The notes beneath the pieces were generated by a model that did no database searches, was not told the origin of the DNA, and saw only the letters and a list, made by a program, of their open reading frames with translations. Position numbers and translations under genes: made by a program. This document shows, in pieces, positions 25,680 to 34,159 of a stretch of DNA of 64,000 nucleotides; the first letter of the stretch is position 1; the number at the start of each line of letters is the position of its first letter. Origin of the DNA: Halovulum sp039180525 (GTDB lineage: Bacteria; Pseudomonadota; Alphaproteobacteria; Rhodobacterales; Rhodobacteraceae); contig JBCDDF010000005.1 of the NCBI GenBank assembly GCA_039180525.1, positions 59,114 to 123,113 of the forward strand, read 5' to 3'.

Positions 25680-25731
25680 ACCGCGGCGGTAAAATGGATT
25701 GACGCGGCCCGCCGAACGGCGCTACGCCGGA

Positions 25732-25745
25732 TGCAACCGGTTGCA
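25732..25745. promoter_or_regulatory. LacI-type operator, right arm of the sugar locus
   Basis: TGCAACCGGTTGCA is a perfect 14-base palindrome with the central CG typical of LacI family operators. It ends 18 bases before the start at 25764. An identical copy is found at 34119-34132. A TTGACG at 25699 could be a -35 box, which would put the operator just past the -10, in a position to block transcription. Confidence 0.8.
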
Positions 25746-25763
25746 AAAGGAGTAGCGGGTCAG

Positions 25764-26867
25764 ATGCGGGATCTGGGAATCGGCATCGTCGGCGGCGGCT
25801 ATATGGGCAAGGCCCATGCCGTGGCGTTTCGCGCCGTCGCACCGGTGTTCGACACCGCCCTGCGCCCGGCGCTGCGCATGGTGTGCGCGTCCACTCAGGC
25901 CTCCGCCGAACGCTATCGCGCCGCCTATGGCTTTGCCGCCGCCACCGATGATTGGCGCGTGTTGGTCGAGGATCCGGGCGTCGAGGCTGTGGTGATCGCC
26001 GCCCCGCCCGAGATGCACCGCCCGATCGTGGAGGCCGCCTGCGCGCTGGGCAAGCCGATTTTCTGCGAGAAACCGTTGGGCGCCTCTCTGGCCGATGCCC
26101 AGGCAATGGCGGCGGCGGTAAAAGCCGCCGGCGTGCCGAACATGATCGGCTTCAACTACATCCGCACCCCGGCCTCCCAATTCGCGCGCAAACTGGTCGC
26201 GGAGGGACGGATCGGCGACGTCAGCTATTTCCGCGGCGAACATACCGAGGATTTCTACGCTGATCCGGACGCGCCGGCGTCTTGGCGGACGCAAGGCACG
26301 GCGAACGGCACGATGGGCGATCTGGCGCCGCATATCATCAACGCCGCGCGGGCACTGATGGCGCCGATTGCCGAGCTGAACGCAGTAATCGAAACCATTC
26401 ATACCAGCCGCGGCGGCGTGTCGGTCACCAATGACGACCAGGCGCAGATGATGCTGCGCTTCGCGTCCGGCACGCAGGGGCATCTGTTCATCAGCCGCGT
26501 CGCGACGGGCCGCAAGATGGGCTATGCCTACGAGATCCACGGCACCACCGGCGCGATCCGGTTCGACCAGGAGGATCAGAACGCGGTGTGGCTTTATACG
26601 CGCGACGGTCCGGAGGGTGAGCAGGGCTTTCGCAAGATCCTGACCGGCCCGGCGCATCCCGATTATCTGCCGTTTTGCCAGGGACCGGGCCACGGCACCG
26701 GCTACCAGGACCAAATCATCATCGAGGCACGCGATTTCCTACACGCCATCGAAACCGGCGCGTCCGTCTGGCCGACCTTCGATGAGGGTGTGGAGGTCGC
26801 GCGCGTGGTCGCGGCGGCCTTCGCTTCCGATGCCGCACGGGCCTGGGTCCGGGTCGAAGACTTTTAA
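25764..26867 (+). CDS. Gfo/Idh/MocA family sugar or cyclitol dehydrogenase (first copy)
   Basis: The 367-residue protein has an N-terminal Rossmann fold (G-I-G-I-V-G-G-G-Y-M-G-K-A-H) and the Gfo/Idh/MocA signature E-K-P-L near residue 100 (F-C-E-K-P-L-G). The C-terminal sheet domain carries G-D-L-A-P-H-I-I-N as the probable catalytic region. It would oxidise a sugar, inositol or a derivative with NAD(P). Start M-R-D-L-G was chosen over an upstream in-frame codon because an AAGGAGT site precedes it. It is the first gene of a three-gene operon with a LacI operator upstream. Confidence 0.85.
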   Translation: MRDLGIGIVGGGYMGKAHAVAFRAVAPVFDTALRPALRMVCASTQASAERYRAAYGFAAATDDWRVLVEDPGVEAVVIAAPPEMHRPIVEAACALGKPIFCEKPLGASLADAQAMAAAVKAAGVPNMIGFNYIRTPASQFARKLVAEGRIGDVSYFRGEHTEDFYADPDAPASWRTQGTANGTMGDLAPHIINAARALMAPIAELNAVIETIHTSRGGVSVTNDDQAQMMLRFASGTQGHLFISRVATGRKMGYAYEIHGTTGAIRFDQEDQNAVWLYTRDGPEGEQGFRKILTGPAHPDYLPFCQGPGHGTGYQDQIIIEARDFLHAIETGASVWPTFDEGVEVARVVAAAFASDAARAWVRVEDF

Positions 26868-26883
26868 ACGAGCGAGGCATTCC

Positions 26884-27780
26884 ATGATCAAGATCGGCAA
26901 CGCCCCCTGTTCCTGGGGTGTCGAGTTCGCGGACGATCCGCGCAACCCGCCCTGGCGCCGCGTGCTGCAGGAAAACCGCGATGCGGGCTATGCCGGCATC
27001 GAACTGGGCCCGGTCGGTTTCATGCCCGAGGACCCGGGTCAACTGGGCGAAGCGCTGGCCGAGTTCGGCCAGGAACTGGTCGGCGGCGTCGTCTTCCGCC
27101 CGTTCCACGACCCGGCCAAATGGGACGACGTGATGGATGGCGCGCTGCGCACCTGCAAGGCGCTGACCGCCCATGGCGCGCGGCATCTGGTGCTGATCGA
27201 CTCGATCTCACCCCGCCGCGCCCCCACGGCCGGGCGCGCGGCCGAGGCCGAGCAAATGGACGCCGCCGAATGGGCCGCCTTCCGCGACCGCATCGCCACC
27301 GTCGCGCGGATGGGGGCGGAGGAATACGGGCTGATCGTGGGCATCCACGCCCATGCCGCGGGGTTCATCGATTTCGAACCGGAGTTGGAGCGGCTGCTCG
27401 ATGAGGTCGACGAAAGCGTCCTCAAGATCTGTTTCGACACGGGCCACCATTCCTATGCCGGCTACGACCCGATAGCCTTCATGCGCAGGCATATCGGCCG
27501 CATCAGCTATATGCACTTCAAGGATATCGACCCGGCGGTAAAGGCCGATGCGGTGGCCAAACGCACCGGGTTCTACGACGCTTGCGCGCAGGGCATCTTT
27601 TGCAATCTGGGCGAGGGCGATGTCGATTTTCCCGCTGTCCGGCAGGTGTTGCTGAAGGCGGATTTCCAGGGCTGGTGCACGGTGGAACAGGATTGCGACC
27701 CGGCCGGGGCCACCTCGCCCATCGACGATGCGCGGGCGAACCGGGCCTATCTGCGGTCCATCGGCTTTCAGGAGGCATGA
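26884..27780 (+). CDS. TIM-barrel sugar phosphate isomerase/epimerase family protein (IolE-like)
   Basis: The 298-residue protein belongs to the AP-endonuclease-2/IolE-type TIM barrel group. It starts with K-I-G-N-A-P-C-S-W-G-V and has metal-binding family segments including I-C-F-D-T-G-H-H-S-Y, H-F-K-D-I-D, and the E of C-T-V-E-Q-D-C-D near the end. Members isomerise, epimerise or dehydrate keto-inositols and keto-sugars. It lies 16 bases after the first Gfo/Idh gene, and its TGA overlaps the next ATG, so the three genes are one operon. Confidence 0.82.
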   Translation: MIKIGNAPCSWGVEFADDPRNPPWRRVLQENRDAGYAGIELGPVGFMPEDPGQLGEALAEFGQELVGGVVFRPFHDPAKWDDVMDGALRTCKALTAHGARHLVLIDSISPRRAPTAGRAAEAEQMDAAEWAAFRDRIATVARMGAEEYGLIVGIHAHAAGFIDFEPELERLLDEVDESVLKICFDTGHHSYAGYDPIAFMRRHIGRISYMHFKDIDPAVKADAVAKRTGFYDACAQGIFCNLGEGDVDFPAVRQVLLKADFQGWCTVEQDCDPAGATSPIDDARANRAYLRSIGFQEA

Positions 27781-28943
27781 GCATGGCACCCTTGGCATGG
27801 GGTCTGATCGGCGGCGGGCGCGGCTCTCAGATCGGTCCGGCGCATCGGCTGGGCGCGGGGTTGGACGGCGCCTTCACGCTTGCCGCCGGGGCGCTGGATC
27901 ATGACCCGCAGGCAGGTCGGGCCTATGCGCAGGACCTGGGCGTCGCGCCCGAGCGCGCCTATGGCGACTGGCGCGAAATGCTGGCCGGTGAACGTGACCG
28001 CCCCGACCGGGTGGACCTAGTCACAGTGGCCACGCCCAATGCGACCCATTTCGAGATCGCCTCGGCGTTTCTGGAGGCCGGCTTCCACGTGCTGTGCGAA
28101 AAGCCGATGACGGTGACGGTCGAAGAGGGCGAGGAAATCGTACGCCTGACCCGCGCGACGGGCCGGATTTGTGCGGTGAATTACGGCTATACCGGCTATG
28201 CGCTGGTCCGGCACATGCGCGCCATGGTCGCCCGCGGCGATCTGGGCGCCGTGCGTGTGGTGGTGGCGGAGTTCTCCCACGGCCACCACGCCGACGCGGC
28301 GCAGGCGGACAATCCGCGCATTCGCTGGCGCTATGATCCGGCGCAGATGGGTGTCTCGGCGCAGTTCGCCGATTGCGGCATCCATGCGCTCCACATGGCC
28401 AGTTTCGTCACCGGGCAGGAGGTGGCGCGCCTGTCCGCCGATTTCGCCTCGACGATTTCCAGCCGGGTGCTGGAGGATGACGCGATGGTCAACTTCCGCA
28501 TGACCGGTGGTGCTGTGGGCCGGCTGTGGACCTCTGCCGTTGCGGTGGGCCGCATGCATGGGCTGACGCTGCAGGTGTTTGGCGAACGCGGCGGGCTGGC
28601 CTGGGCGCAAGAGCAGCCGAACCAACTATACTGGACCCCCACCGGTGGGCGGGTGCAGGTGATCGAACGCGGCGAGGCGGATCTGTCGCCCCAGGCTGAT
28701 CGCGCCAGCCGCGTGACTATTGGCCATGCCGAAGGCATGCCGCTTGCCTTCGCCAACATCTATGCCGATCTGGCCGAAGCGATCCGCGCCGGCAAAGAGG
28801 GGCGGGCACCCGATCCGGCGGCCGATCTCTACCCCCGCGCCGAAGACGGCCTACGGTCGATGGCGGCGGTCCATGCCGCGGTTGCCTCCGCCCGGCAGAG
28901 CGGCGCGTGGATCGACGCCGTGCCGCCGCTTTTGGCCGAGTAG
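27777..28943 (+). CDS. Gfo/Idh/MocA family dehydrogenase (second copy)
   Basis: The 388-residue protein has a Rossmann N-terminus (W-G-L-I-G-G-G-R-G-S-Q-I-G), the C-E-K-P-M signature around residue 104 and a long C-terminal domain with F-A-D-C-G-I-H-A-L-H-M as the probable active-site stretch. It is clearly different from the first copy (about 20 residues longer, a distinct nucleotide loop), so it probably catalyses a second oxidation or reduction in the same pathway. ATGA overlap with the previous gene fixes the start. Confidence 0.85.
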   Translation: MSMAPLAWGLIGGGRGSQIGPAHRLGAGLDGAFTLAAGALDHDPQAGRAYAQDLGVAPERAYGDWREMLAGERDRPDRVDLVTVATPNATHFEIASAFLEAGFHVLCEKPMTVTVEEGEEIVRLTRATGRICAVNYGYTGYALVRHMRAMVARGDLGAVRVVVAEFSHGHHADAAQADNPRIRWRYDPAQMGVSAQFADCGIHALHMASFVTGQEVARLSADFASTISSRVLEDDAMVNFRMTGGAVGRLWTSAVAVGRMHGLTLQVFGERGGLAWAQEQPNQLYWTPTGGRVQVIERGEADLSPQADRASRVTIGHAEGMPLAFANIYADLAEAIRAGKEGRAPDPAADLYPRAEDGLRSMAAVHAAVASARQSGAWIDAVPPLLAE

Positions 28944-28954
28944 CGCAACCCTTG

Positions 28955-28980
28955 GGCGCGCGCGTAGAGTCACGCGCGCC
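28955..28980. terminator. GC-rich hairpin between convergent operons
   Basis: GGCGCGCG and CGCGCGCC form an 8-bp stem with a 10-base loop, 12 bases past the stop at 28943 and facing the 3' end of lacI-like at 29063. There is no T-run, so it may be a bidirectional pause or Rho-linked site rather than a classic terminator. Confidence 0.45.
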
Positions 28981-29062
28981 GCGCCGCGCGTGTGAAACGT
29001 CCGTACCAGTGCAACACCCGCCGCGCGGCTTGGTCCGGCGCAGGCGCCCGGGACACGGGCGG

Positions 29063-30064
29063 TCAGCCGGACGCGGGCCGCAGGGTGCCGCGTTCCATCA
29101 CCCGGCACGGCAACAGCCGCGCCTGGGCGGGCTGGTCGGGGTCCTTCAGCATCGCCGCGACCAATTCGATCGACACCGCGACGACCTCGTCGATTGGCTG
29201 TCGGATCGTGGTCAGGTCGATGTTTTCCCATCGCGCCATTTCCATGTCGTTCAGGCCGATGATGCCCATATCCCGCGGCACGTGCAGCCCGCGGCTTTGC
29301 ACCGCCGACAACGCGCCGATTGACAGCACGTCATCGCCGCAGAAATAGGCCTCTGCCGGCTTGTCCTCCAACAGCCGCAGCATCTCTGCCCGGCCTGCTT
29401 CGAAGGAATAGGCGGCGGCGAAAGTATGCCGCACGCGCAAACCCTCTGCCCGGCCGGTCTGGTCAAGAAACCCGGTCAGCCGGTCCTGGGTCGAGGTTGC
29501 GCCCTCCGGTCCCGCCAGCATGGCGATGTCGCAATAGCCGCGGCGGATCAGCGTGCGCGCGGCCAGCCGGCCGGCCTCGATATTGTCGATGCCCACCACA
29601 TGCACCCGGGGCTGCGCCGTATGACGGCCGAAGGAATGCACCACCGGCACTCCCGCGGCGTGGAAGCTTTCGGCGAAACTGACCGGCAATGTGGAGGACG
29701 CCACGATCACCGCATCCACCGAATACTGCCGCAGCATACGCACCGAATTGGCGGGGTCGGTCTCGTCGGACAGGTTGACCAGCAGCGGTCTGAGCCCGCT
29801 GTCCTGCAGCCCACGGGTGAACCGGTCGAACACTTCCAGAAAGATCGGGTTGTGGAAGTTGTTGCTGACCAGCCCGATCAGCTTGGTTCGCCCGGTCGTC
29901 AGCGACGACGCCAGCGCATTGGGGCTATAGCCCAACTCCGCGGCGGCGCGTTCGATCTTGTCCCGCGTCTTGGCGCTGACCGACGCGCCTTCGGTAAAGC
30001 AGCGCGAAACTGCCGAACGTGACACGCCGGCTCGCGCCGCCACGTCCTTCAGCGTCACCGCCAC
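29063..30064 (-). CDS. LacI family transcriptional regulator
   Basis: The 333-residue protein has the LacI helix-turn-helix at residues 4-24 (L-K-D-V-A-A-R-A-G-V-S-R-S-A-V-S-R-C-F), the hinge helix (Y-S-P-N-A-L-A-S-S-L) and a periplasmic-binding-protein-like sensor domain. The recognition helix S-R-S-A-V-S-R is slightly unusual compared with the common S-x-x-T-V-S-R. It is the last gene of the leftward arm. The two identical palindromes at 25732 and 34119 are its most likely binding sites, giving control of both arms and of itself. Confidence 0.9.
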   Translation of the reverse strand: MAVTLKDVAARAGVSRSAVSRCFTEGASVSAKTRDKIERAAAELGYSPNALASSLTTGRTKLIGLVSNNFHNPIFLEVFDRFTRGLQDSGLRPLLVNLSDETDPANSVRMLRQYSVDAVIVASSTLPVSFAESFHAAGVPVVHSFGRHTAQPRVHVVGIDNIEAGRLAARTLIRRGYCDIAMLAGPEGATSTQDRLTGFLDQTGRAEGLRVRHTFAAAYSFEAGRAEMLRLLEDKPAEAYFCGDDVLSIGALSAVQSRGLHVPRDMGIIGLNDMEMARWENIDLTTIRQPIDEVVAVSIELVAAMLKDPDQPAQARLLPCRVMERGTLRPASG

Positions 30065-30067
30065 CGG

Positions 30068-30265
30068 TCACTCCCCCGGGTCATCGTATTTCGACCAATC
30101 GACACCGTGAAACTGCCAGATCGCCACCCCGCCCAGCGCGGCAAACACGATCGCCCAGAACACCGCGCCAGAGGCCAATTCCCACGCCGCCCAGCCAAAG
30201 CACAGAGCCAGAACCGCCACCCGCCGCCAGGCAGGCCGGAAGAAGGGATGATCCAGATCGAACAC
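30068..30265 (-). CDS. Small membrane protein of unknown function
   Basis: The 65-residue product has two hydrophobic stretches (about residues 14-30 and 34-50) and a charged C-terminus (D-W-S-K-Y-D-D-P-G-E). It lies between the ABC ATPase and LacI genes with tight spacing (30 and 3 bases), so it is probably translated. Similar small membrane genes accompany ABC sugar operons in related bacteria, but no role is known. Confidence 0.55.
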   Translation of the reverse strand: MFDLDHPFFRPAWRRVAVLALCFGWAAWELASGAVFWAIVFAALGGVAIWQFHGVDWSKYDDPGE

Positions 30266-30295
30266 CGCGCCGCCGCCCCGATTGCTGCGGCCCGC

Positions 30296-31066
30296 TCAGG
30301 CCGCGCCCGCGTATTCGGGCGCGGTCTTGGCCCCGGTGATATAGGCGACCACGTCCTGGCCGTCGGTATCCTCCTTAGCCAGGTTGGCAACGATGCGCCC
30401 GCGCCGGAACACGACGATCCGGTCGCACAGATCCATGACCTGCCGCATGTTATGGCTGATCAGGATCAACGGCTCGCCGGCCTCTTTCAGCGTGCGGATG
30501 ATGTTTTCGACCTGCGCGGTCTCCTGCACGCCCAGCGCGGCGGTGGGCTCGTCCATGATCGTCAGTTTGGAATGGAAGGTGGCGGTGCGCGCGATCGCCA
30601 CGCATTGCCGCTGTCCGCCCGACATGTTGCGGATCGTGTTGCGGATATTGGGGATCTTGACCGCGGTGCGCTCCAGCCCGGCCAGGGTGGCCTCGCGCAT
30701 CGCCTTGTAGTCGAGGATCGAGAACGGCCCCAGCTTTATCTTCACGATCTCCCGGCCCAGGAACAGATTGTCGGGCACGTCCAGATCGTCGGCCAGGGCC
30801 AAGGTCTGGAACACGGTTTCGATCCCGGCCTCGCGCGCGTCCATCGGGTTTTCGAACTGGCGGGTCTGGCCGTCGAAGACGATCTCGCCCCGGGTCGGCC
30901 GCTCCACCCCCGTGATCTGGCGCACGAAGGTCGATTTACCGGCGCCGTTGTCGCCCATTATGGCGACGTGCTCGCCCGGCTTCAGGGCGAAATCCGCGTC
31001 CTGCAACGCTTGTACGCCGCCGTAATGCTTGGTCAGGCCGCGGGTTTCCAAAATGGCTTCGCTCAT
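30296..31066 (-). CDS. Sugar ABC transporter ATPase, single-domain
   Basis: This 256-residue ATPase of the ribose/fructose/inositol type (CUT2) has Walker A G-D-N-G-A-G-K-S-T, signature M-S-G-G-Q-R-Q-C, Walker B L-T-I-M-D-E-P-T and a switch His in I-S-H-N-M. It holds one nucleotide-binding domain, not the fused pair of RbsA/AraG, so it should act as a homodimer like FrcA. It is 14 bases downstream of its permease. Start M-S-E-A-I-L-E was chosen over a longer upstream form. Confidence 0.88.
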   Translation of the reverse strand: MSEAILETRGLTKHYGGVQALQDADFALKPGEHVAIMGDNGAGKSTFVRQITGVERPTRGEIVFDGQTRQFENPMDAREAGIETVFQTLALADDLDVPDNLFLGREIVKIKLGPFSILDYKAMREATLAGLERTAVKIPNIRNTIRNMSGGQRQCVAIARTATFHSKLTIMDEPTAALGVQETAQVENIIRTLKEAGEPLILISHNMRQVMDLCDRIVVFRRGRIVANLAKEDTDGQDVVAYITGAKTAPEYAGAA

Positions 31067-31080
31067 GTCCGCCCTCTTGC

Positions 31081-32160
31081 TCAGCGTGCGCTGGCGCGCG
31101 ACTGGCGCCATTGGTCCAACACCACCGCGCCGACGATGATCGCGCCCTTCACCATCTCTTGGTAGAACGCGTCCAGCCGCAAAAAGGTGAAGCCGGAGAT
31201 GATCACGCCAAAGATCAGCGCGCCTATCACGGTGCCGGTGATCGACCCGCGCCCGCCGGCCAGCGACACGCCCCCGATCACCGCCATGGCGATGGCGTCC
31301 AACTCGTACATCAGCCCCATGCCGGTTTGCGCGGTCAGGTTCTTTGACGACAGCACCAGCGCCGACATCCCCGCCAGCGTGCCGGCGATGGTATAGACCA
31401 GCACCTTATGCCGGGCGACCTTGATGCCCGACATGCGCGCCGCGTCCTCGTTCGACCCGATGGCATAGGTGTGCTTGCCATAGACGGTGTATTTCAGGAT
31501 TAGCCCGAACAGGATCGCCAGGCCCACGAACCAGATCACCGGCATCATGCCGGCGCCCAATGCGGCGTAATCTTCGGTGGGAAAGCTGACCGGCTGGCCG
31601 CGGCTCCACCACTGCGCCACGCCGCGGGCGGTGACCATCATGCCCAGCGTCGCGATAAAGGGCGGGATCTTGGTATAGGCGATCAGTACCCCGTTGATCA
31701 TCCCCGCGACCAGGCCGCAGCCCAGGCCCACGGCCACCGGCACCAGCACGGGCAAATCCATCCAGGCCGGGCCGAACATCGCCTTGGGGTTGGGGTTGCC
31801 GTTCACGATCTCGGTCTGGGCAAAGGACATCGCGATCATCGCGGTCGCGCCCACGACCGAACCGGCGCTCAGGTCGATGCCGCCCAAGACGATCACCTGG
31901 GTCACGCCGATGGCAATGATGCCGATGATCGACACTTGCAGGATGATGATCCGCAGCCGCGCCTCGTTGAACACGGAGTCGAACCGGTCGCGGCTGTCGA
32001 AAAGGAAACTCTGGCCCATCAGCAGCGCGCCCAGGATCTCGAACGCGGCGACGATCAGGATCAGCGCGATGAACACATTGGCCTCGTTGGGCCAGGCGCG
32101 CTTTTTGGTGTCGAAGCTCAGGCCCCCGGTTCCATGGGCGCCTGTGGTCGTCTCGGCCAT
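31081..32160 (-). CDS. Sugar ABC transporter permease (RbsC/FrcB-like)
   Basis: The 359-residue protein has about nine hydrophobic segments. The family signature appears twice in effect: I-D-L-S-A-G-S-V-V-G in the middle and the C-terminal A-V-I-G-G-V-S-L-A-G-G-R-G-S block. It belongs to the branched-chain/ribose-type permease family of CUT2 importers. It lies between the binding protein and the ATPase. Start at 32160 follows a GGAGGA site. Confidence 0.88.
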   Translation of the reverse strand: MAETTTGAHGTGGLSFDTKKRAWPNEANVFIALILIVAAFEILGALLMGQSFLFDSRDRFDSVFNEARLRIIILQVSIIGIIAIGVTQVIVLGGIDLSAGSVVGATAMIAMSFAQTEIVNGNPNPKAMFGPAWMDLPVLVPVAVGLGCGLVAGMINGVLIAYTKIPPFIATLGMMVTARGVAQWWSRGQPVSFPTEDYAALGAGMMPVIWFVGLAILFGLILKYTVYGKHTYAIGSNEDAARMSGIKVARHKVLVYTIAGTLAGMSALVLSSKNLTAQTGMGLMYELDAIAMAVIGGVSLAGGRGSITGTVIGALIFGVIISGFTFLRLDAFYQEMVKGAIIVGAVVLDQWRQSRASAR

Positions 32161-32178
32161 GTCGTCCTCCTGCTGAAA

Positions 32179-32202
32179 ACCGGGGCGGCGCACCGCCCCG
32201 GT
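32179..32202 (-). promoter_or_regulatory. Strong hairpin after the sugar-binding protein gene
   Basis: ACCGGGGCGG and CCGCCCCGGT form a perfect 10-bp stem around a CGCA loop in the gap between the binding-protein stop and the permease start. Such intercistronic hairpins normally protect the upstream mRNA or cause partial termination, raising binding-protein levels relative to the membrane parts. Confidence 0.65.
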
Positions 32203-32219
32203 GGGTCGGATCGATCAGA

Positions 32220-33164
32220 TCAGTTGCGCGACAGGAAGTCGCCCAGATTCTCCTCGGTGACCAATTGGAAGGGGATATAGACCTTCTGGTCGACATCCTC
32301 TCCGCGCGCCAGCTTCAGCGCGGCGTCGATGGAGCCGGAGCCCTGGCCGGCGGCGTCTTGGAACACGGTCGCGTCCAATTCGCCCGCCTGCATGGCAAGC
32401 AATGCGTCCTGCGTCGCATCCACGCCGACAACTACCACATCCTCCATCGAGATACCGGCCGATTTCATCGCCTGGATCGCGCCCAGCGCCATTTCGTCAT
32501 TGTTGGCGAAGACCACGTCGAAGGGCTCTCCGGAGGAAATGAAGTTGGTCATCAGGTCGTTGGCCTCGTCCCGCGACCAGTTCGCGGTCTGGCTGTCGAT
32601 GAGCGAGATGAAATTGCACATATCCATGCCGATGACGTCTTCGACATCCTTGGATCGCTGCACCGCCGCCTGGTTCGACAGCTGGCCCATCAGCATATAG
32701 CCCTGAGCGCCGCCGGCCTTGCCCTCGGCCCGCAGCATCTTGCAGGCCTCGAACGCGGCCAGAGTGCCGGATTCGATTTCGTTGGACGCCACGAACGCCT
32801 GGTTGTCGGGCAGGCTGTCCACATTCGCCGGCTCGCGGTTGACATAGACCAGCGGTACCCCGGCGCTGGAGGCCGCCGCGGTCATCGCGTCCACCGCGTT
32901 GGTATCGACGGCGTTCACCACGATTGCGTCCACGCCCGAGGCGATGAAGTTGTTGATCTGATCCAGTTGCGCGGCGACATCGTCCTGCGCATCCTCGATC
33001 TGGATATCCAAGCCGTCGATCGTCGCGGCGTATTCCTCCATCCCGTTGCGCAGCACGGTCAGGAAGTTGTCGTCGAACCGCGCCATGGAAACGCCGACGG
33101 TCTCGGCCATTGCGGTGGTCGACATCAGGGCCGTCAGGCCGGTGGCGATAAGTAGCTTCTTCAT
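32220..33164 (-). CDS. Sugar/inositol/rhizopine-type ABC substrate-binding protein
   Basis: The 314-residue protein begins with a signal peptide (M-K-K-L-L-I-A-T-G-L-T-A-L-M, cleavage near A-M-A). The mature part looks like ribose/inositol/rhizopine binding proteins: S-M-A-R-F-D-D-N-F-L-T-V-L-R-N-G-M, Y-V-N-R-E-P, A-N-W-S-R-D-E-A, N-N-D-E-M-A-L-G-A, and V-D-A-T-Q-D-A-L. These pocket motifs favour a cyclitol or pyranose. The ligand is not proven. Start follows a GGAGG site; it lies 83 bases after the TIM-barrel gene. Confidence 0.88.
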   Translation of the reverse strand: MKKLLIATGLTALMSTTAMAETVGVSMARFDDNFLTVLRNGMEEYAATIDGLDIQIEDAQDDVAAQLDQINNFIASGVDAIVVNAVDTNAVDAMTAAASSAGVPLVYVNREPANVDSLPDNQAFVASNEIESGTLAAFEACKMLRAEGKAGGAQGYMLMGQLSNQAAVQRSKDVEDVIGMDMCNFISLIDSQTANWSRDEANDLMTNFISSGEPFDVVFANNDEMALGAIQAMKSAGISMEDVVVVGVDATQDALLAMQAGELDATVFQDAAGQGSGSIDAALKLARGEDVDQKVYIPFQLVTEENLGDFLSRN

Positions 33165-33247
33165 GGTTCCTCCCAAGTTGCGCGCCCGGCCGCACGCGTT
33201 TGTCAGGTGCCGGGGCCCCGTTCGGGGCGTTCTTCATCCCCCGTCGC

Positions 33248-34063
33248 TCATGCCGCTTGCGCCGTAAGCTGCGTGGCGATGAATGCCATGGATTCGGCCA
33301 GTGCGCTGGCCGGATCGTCCAGGTTTTCCAAGGCGGGATCGAACGCCTCGAAAGATGTGGGTCCGCGATAGCCCGCACGCCGCAGGGCGGCGATCTGCGC
33401 GACGGTTCCCAGCCCGTCCTGCGCATCGACCAGGCCGCGGTCGGCATCGCCCATGTCCGGCCCGCAGGCGGCTTGGGCCACGCCTGAGATATGCACCAGC
33501 GCGGTCTGCGCCGGGTAAAGTGTGGCTTCCCCGGCCAGCGCGTGATGAAAAGTGTCGTGGATCAGGCGATACGTGTCCGTCGCATCCGCCGCCTCGATCG
33601 CGGCCCAGGCCTGGGCCTTGCTCCGCAGCGTGCTGGCGGCGAAGCCCACCGGCTCGACCAGCCCGCGGATGCCGGCGTCATCGAGAATGGGTTTCAAGTT
33701 GGCCAGCGCGGCCGCGGTTCGTTCCGGCGCGATGGGCGGGCCGCCGACGCGCGGGATTAGGGCAATGGCCTCGGCCCCGCTGCGGCGGGCCAGATCGGCC
33801 AGGCGTTTTACGGTTTCTTTCGTGTCGGTGTCGGTGTCGTTGAACCCCGGCACTTCCGCCAGCGCCAGCAGACGCAGCCCATGGTCTTCGCAGGCGGTGG
33901 CGATGGTCTCTGCCGGGACGCCGCCGAACAGCGGAGCGGCCAGATCGTTGCGCAACTCGATCCCGGCACAGTTCAGATCCTGCGCCAACCGCAACAGCGC
34001 GCGCCATTCAAGCGCCCGCAACGTCACGTGGTTCAGTGCAAATCCCGTTACCCCATCCGGCAT
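33248..34063 (-). CDS. TIM-barrel sugar isomerase family protein (IolI-like)
   Basis: The 271-residue protein is a second TIM-barrel isomerase/epimerase, distinct from the one at 26884. It starts F-A-L-N-H-V-T-L-R-A-L-E and contains C-A-G-I-E-L-R-N-D-L, L-V-E-P-V-G-F, I-H-D-T-F-H-H, and F-E-A-F-D near the end. These are typical of IolI/hydroxypyruvate-isomerase-like enzymes, giving metal ligands Glu, Asp/His and Glu. It is the first gene of the leftward arm and has the second LacI palindrome 56 bases upstream. Confidence 0.8.
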   Translation of the reverse strand: MPDGVTGFALNHVTLRALEWRALLRLAQDLNCAGIELRNDLAAPLFGGVPAETIATACEDHGLRLLALAEVPGFNDTDTDTKETVKRLADLARRSGAEAIALIPRVGGPPIAPERTAAALANLKPILDDAGIRGLVEPVGFAASTLRSKAQAWAAIEAADATDTYRLIHDTFHHALAGEATLYPAQTALVHISGVAQAACGPDMGDADRGLVDAQDGLGTVAQIAALRRAGYRGPTSFEAFDPALENLDDPASALAESMAFIATQLTAQAA

Positions 34064-34118
34064 TGGCCCGGCCTTACCCCGTTTTCACGAAGGCAACCTT
34101 ACCTGCGCCGGCGCAACT

Positions 34119-34132
34119 TGCAACCGGTTGCA
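34119..34132. promoter_or_regulatory. LacI-type operator, left arm of the sugar locus
   Basis: TGCAACCGGTTGCA, identical to the copy at 25732-25745, lies 55 bases upstream of the start at 34063. The duplicate, exact 14-base palindrome at both transcription heads of the locus is strong evidence that one regulator, the LacI protein at 29063, binds both. Confidence 0.8.
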
Positions 34133-34159
34133 TCTCGGTGCGCGCGTTTTTCGCGCTGC

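Noticed and set aside
33215..33228. Small GCCCC/GGGGC hairpin before the sugar-binding protein gene
   Set aside because: The stem is only five to six bases with a very tight loop and no T-run; too weak to call.
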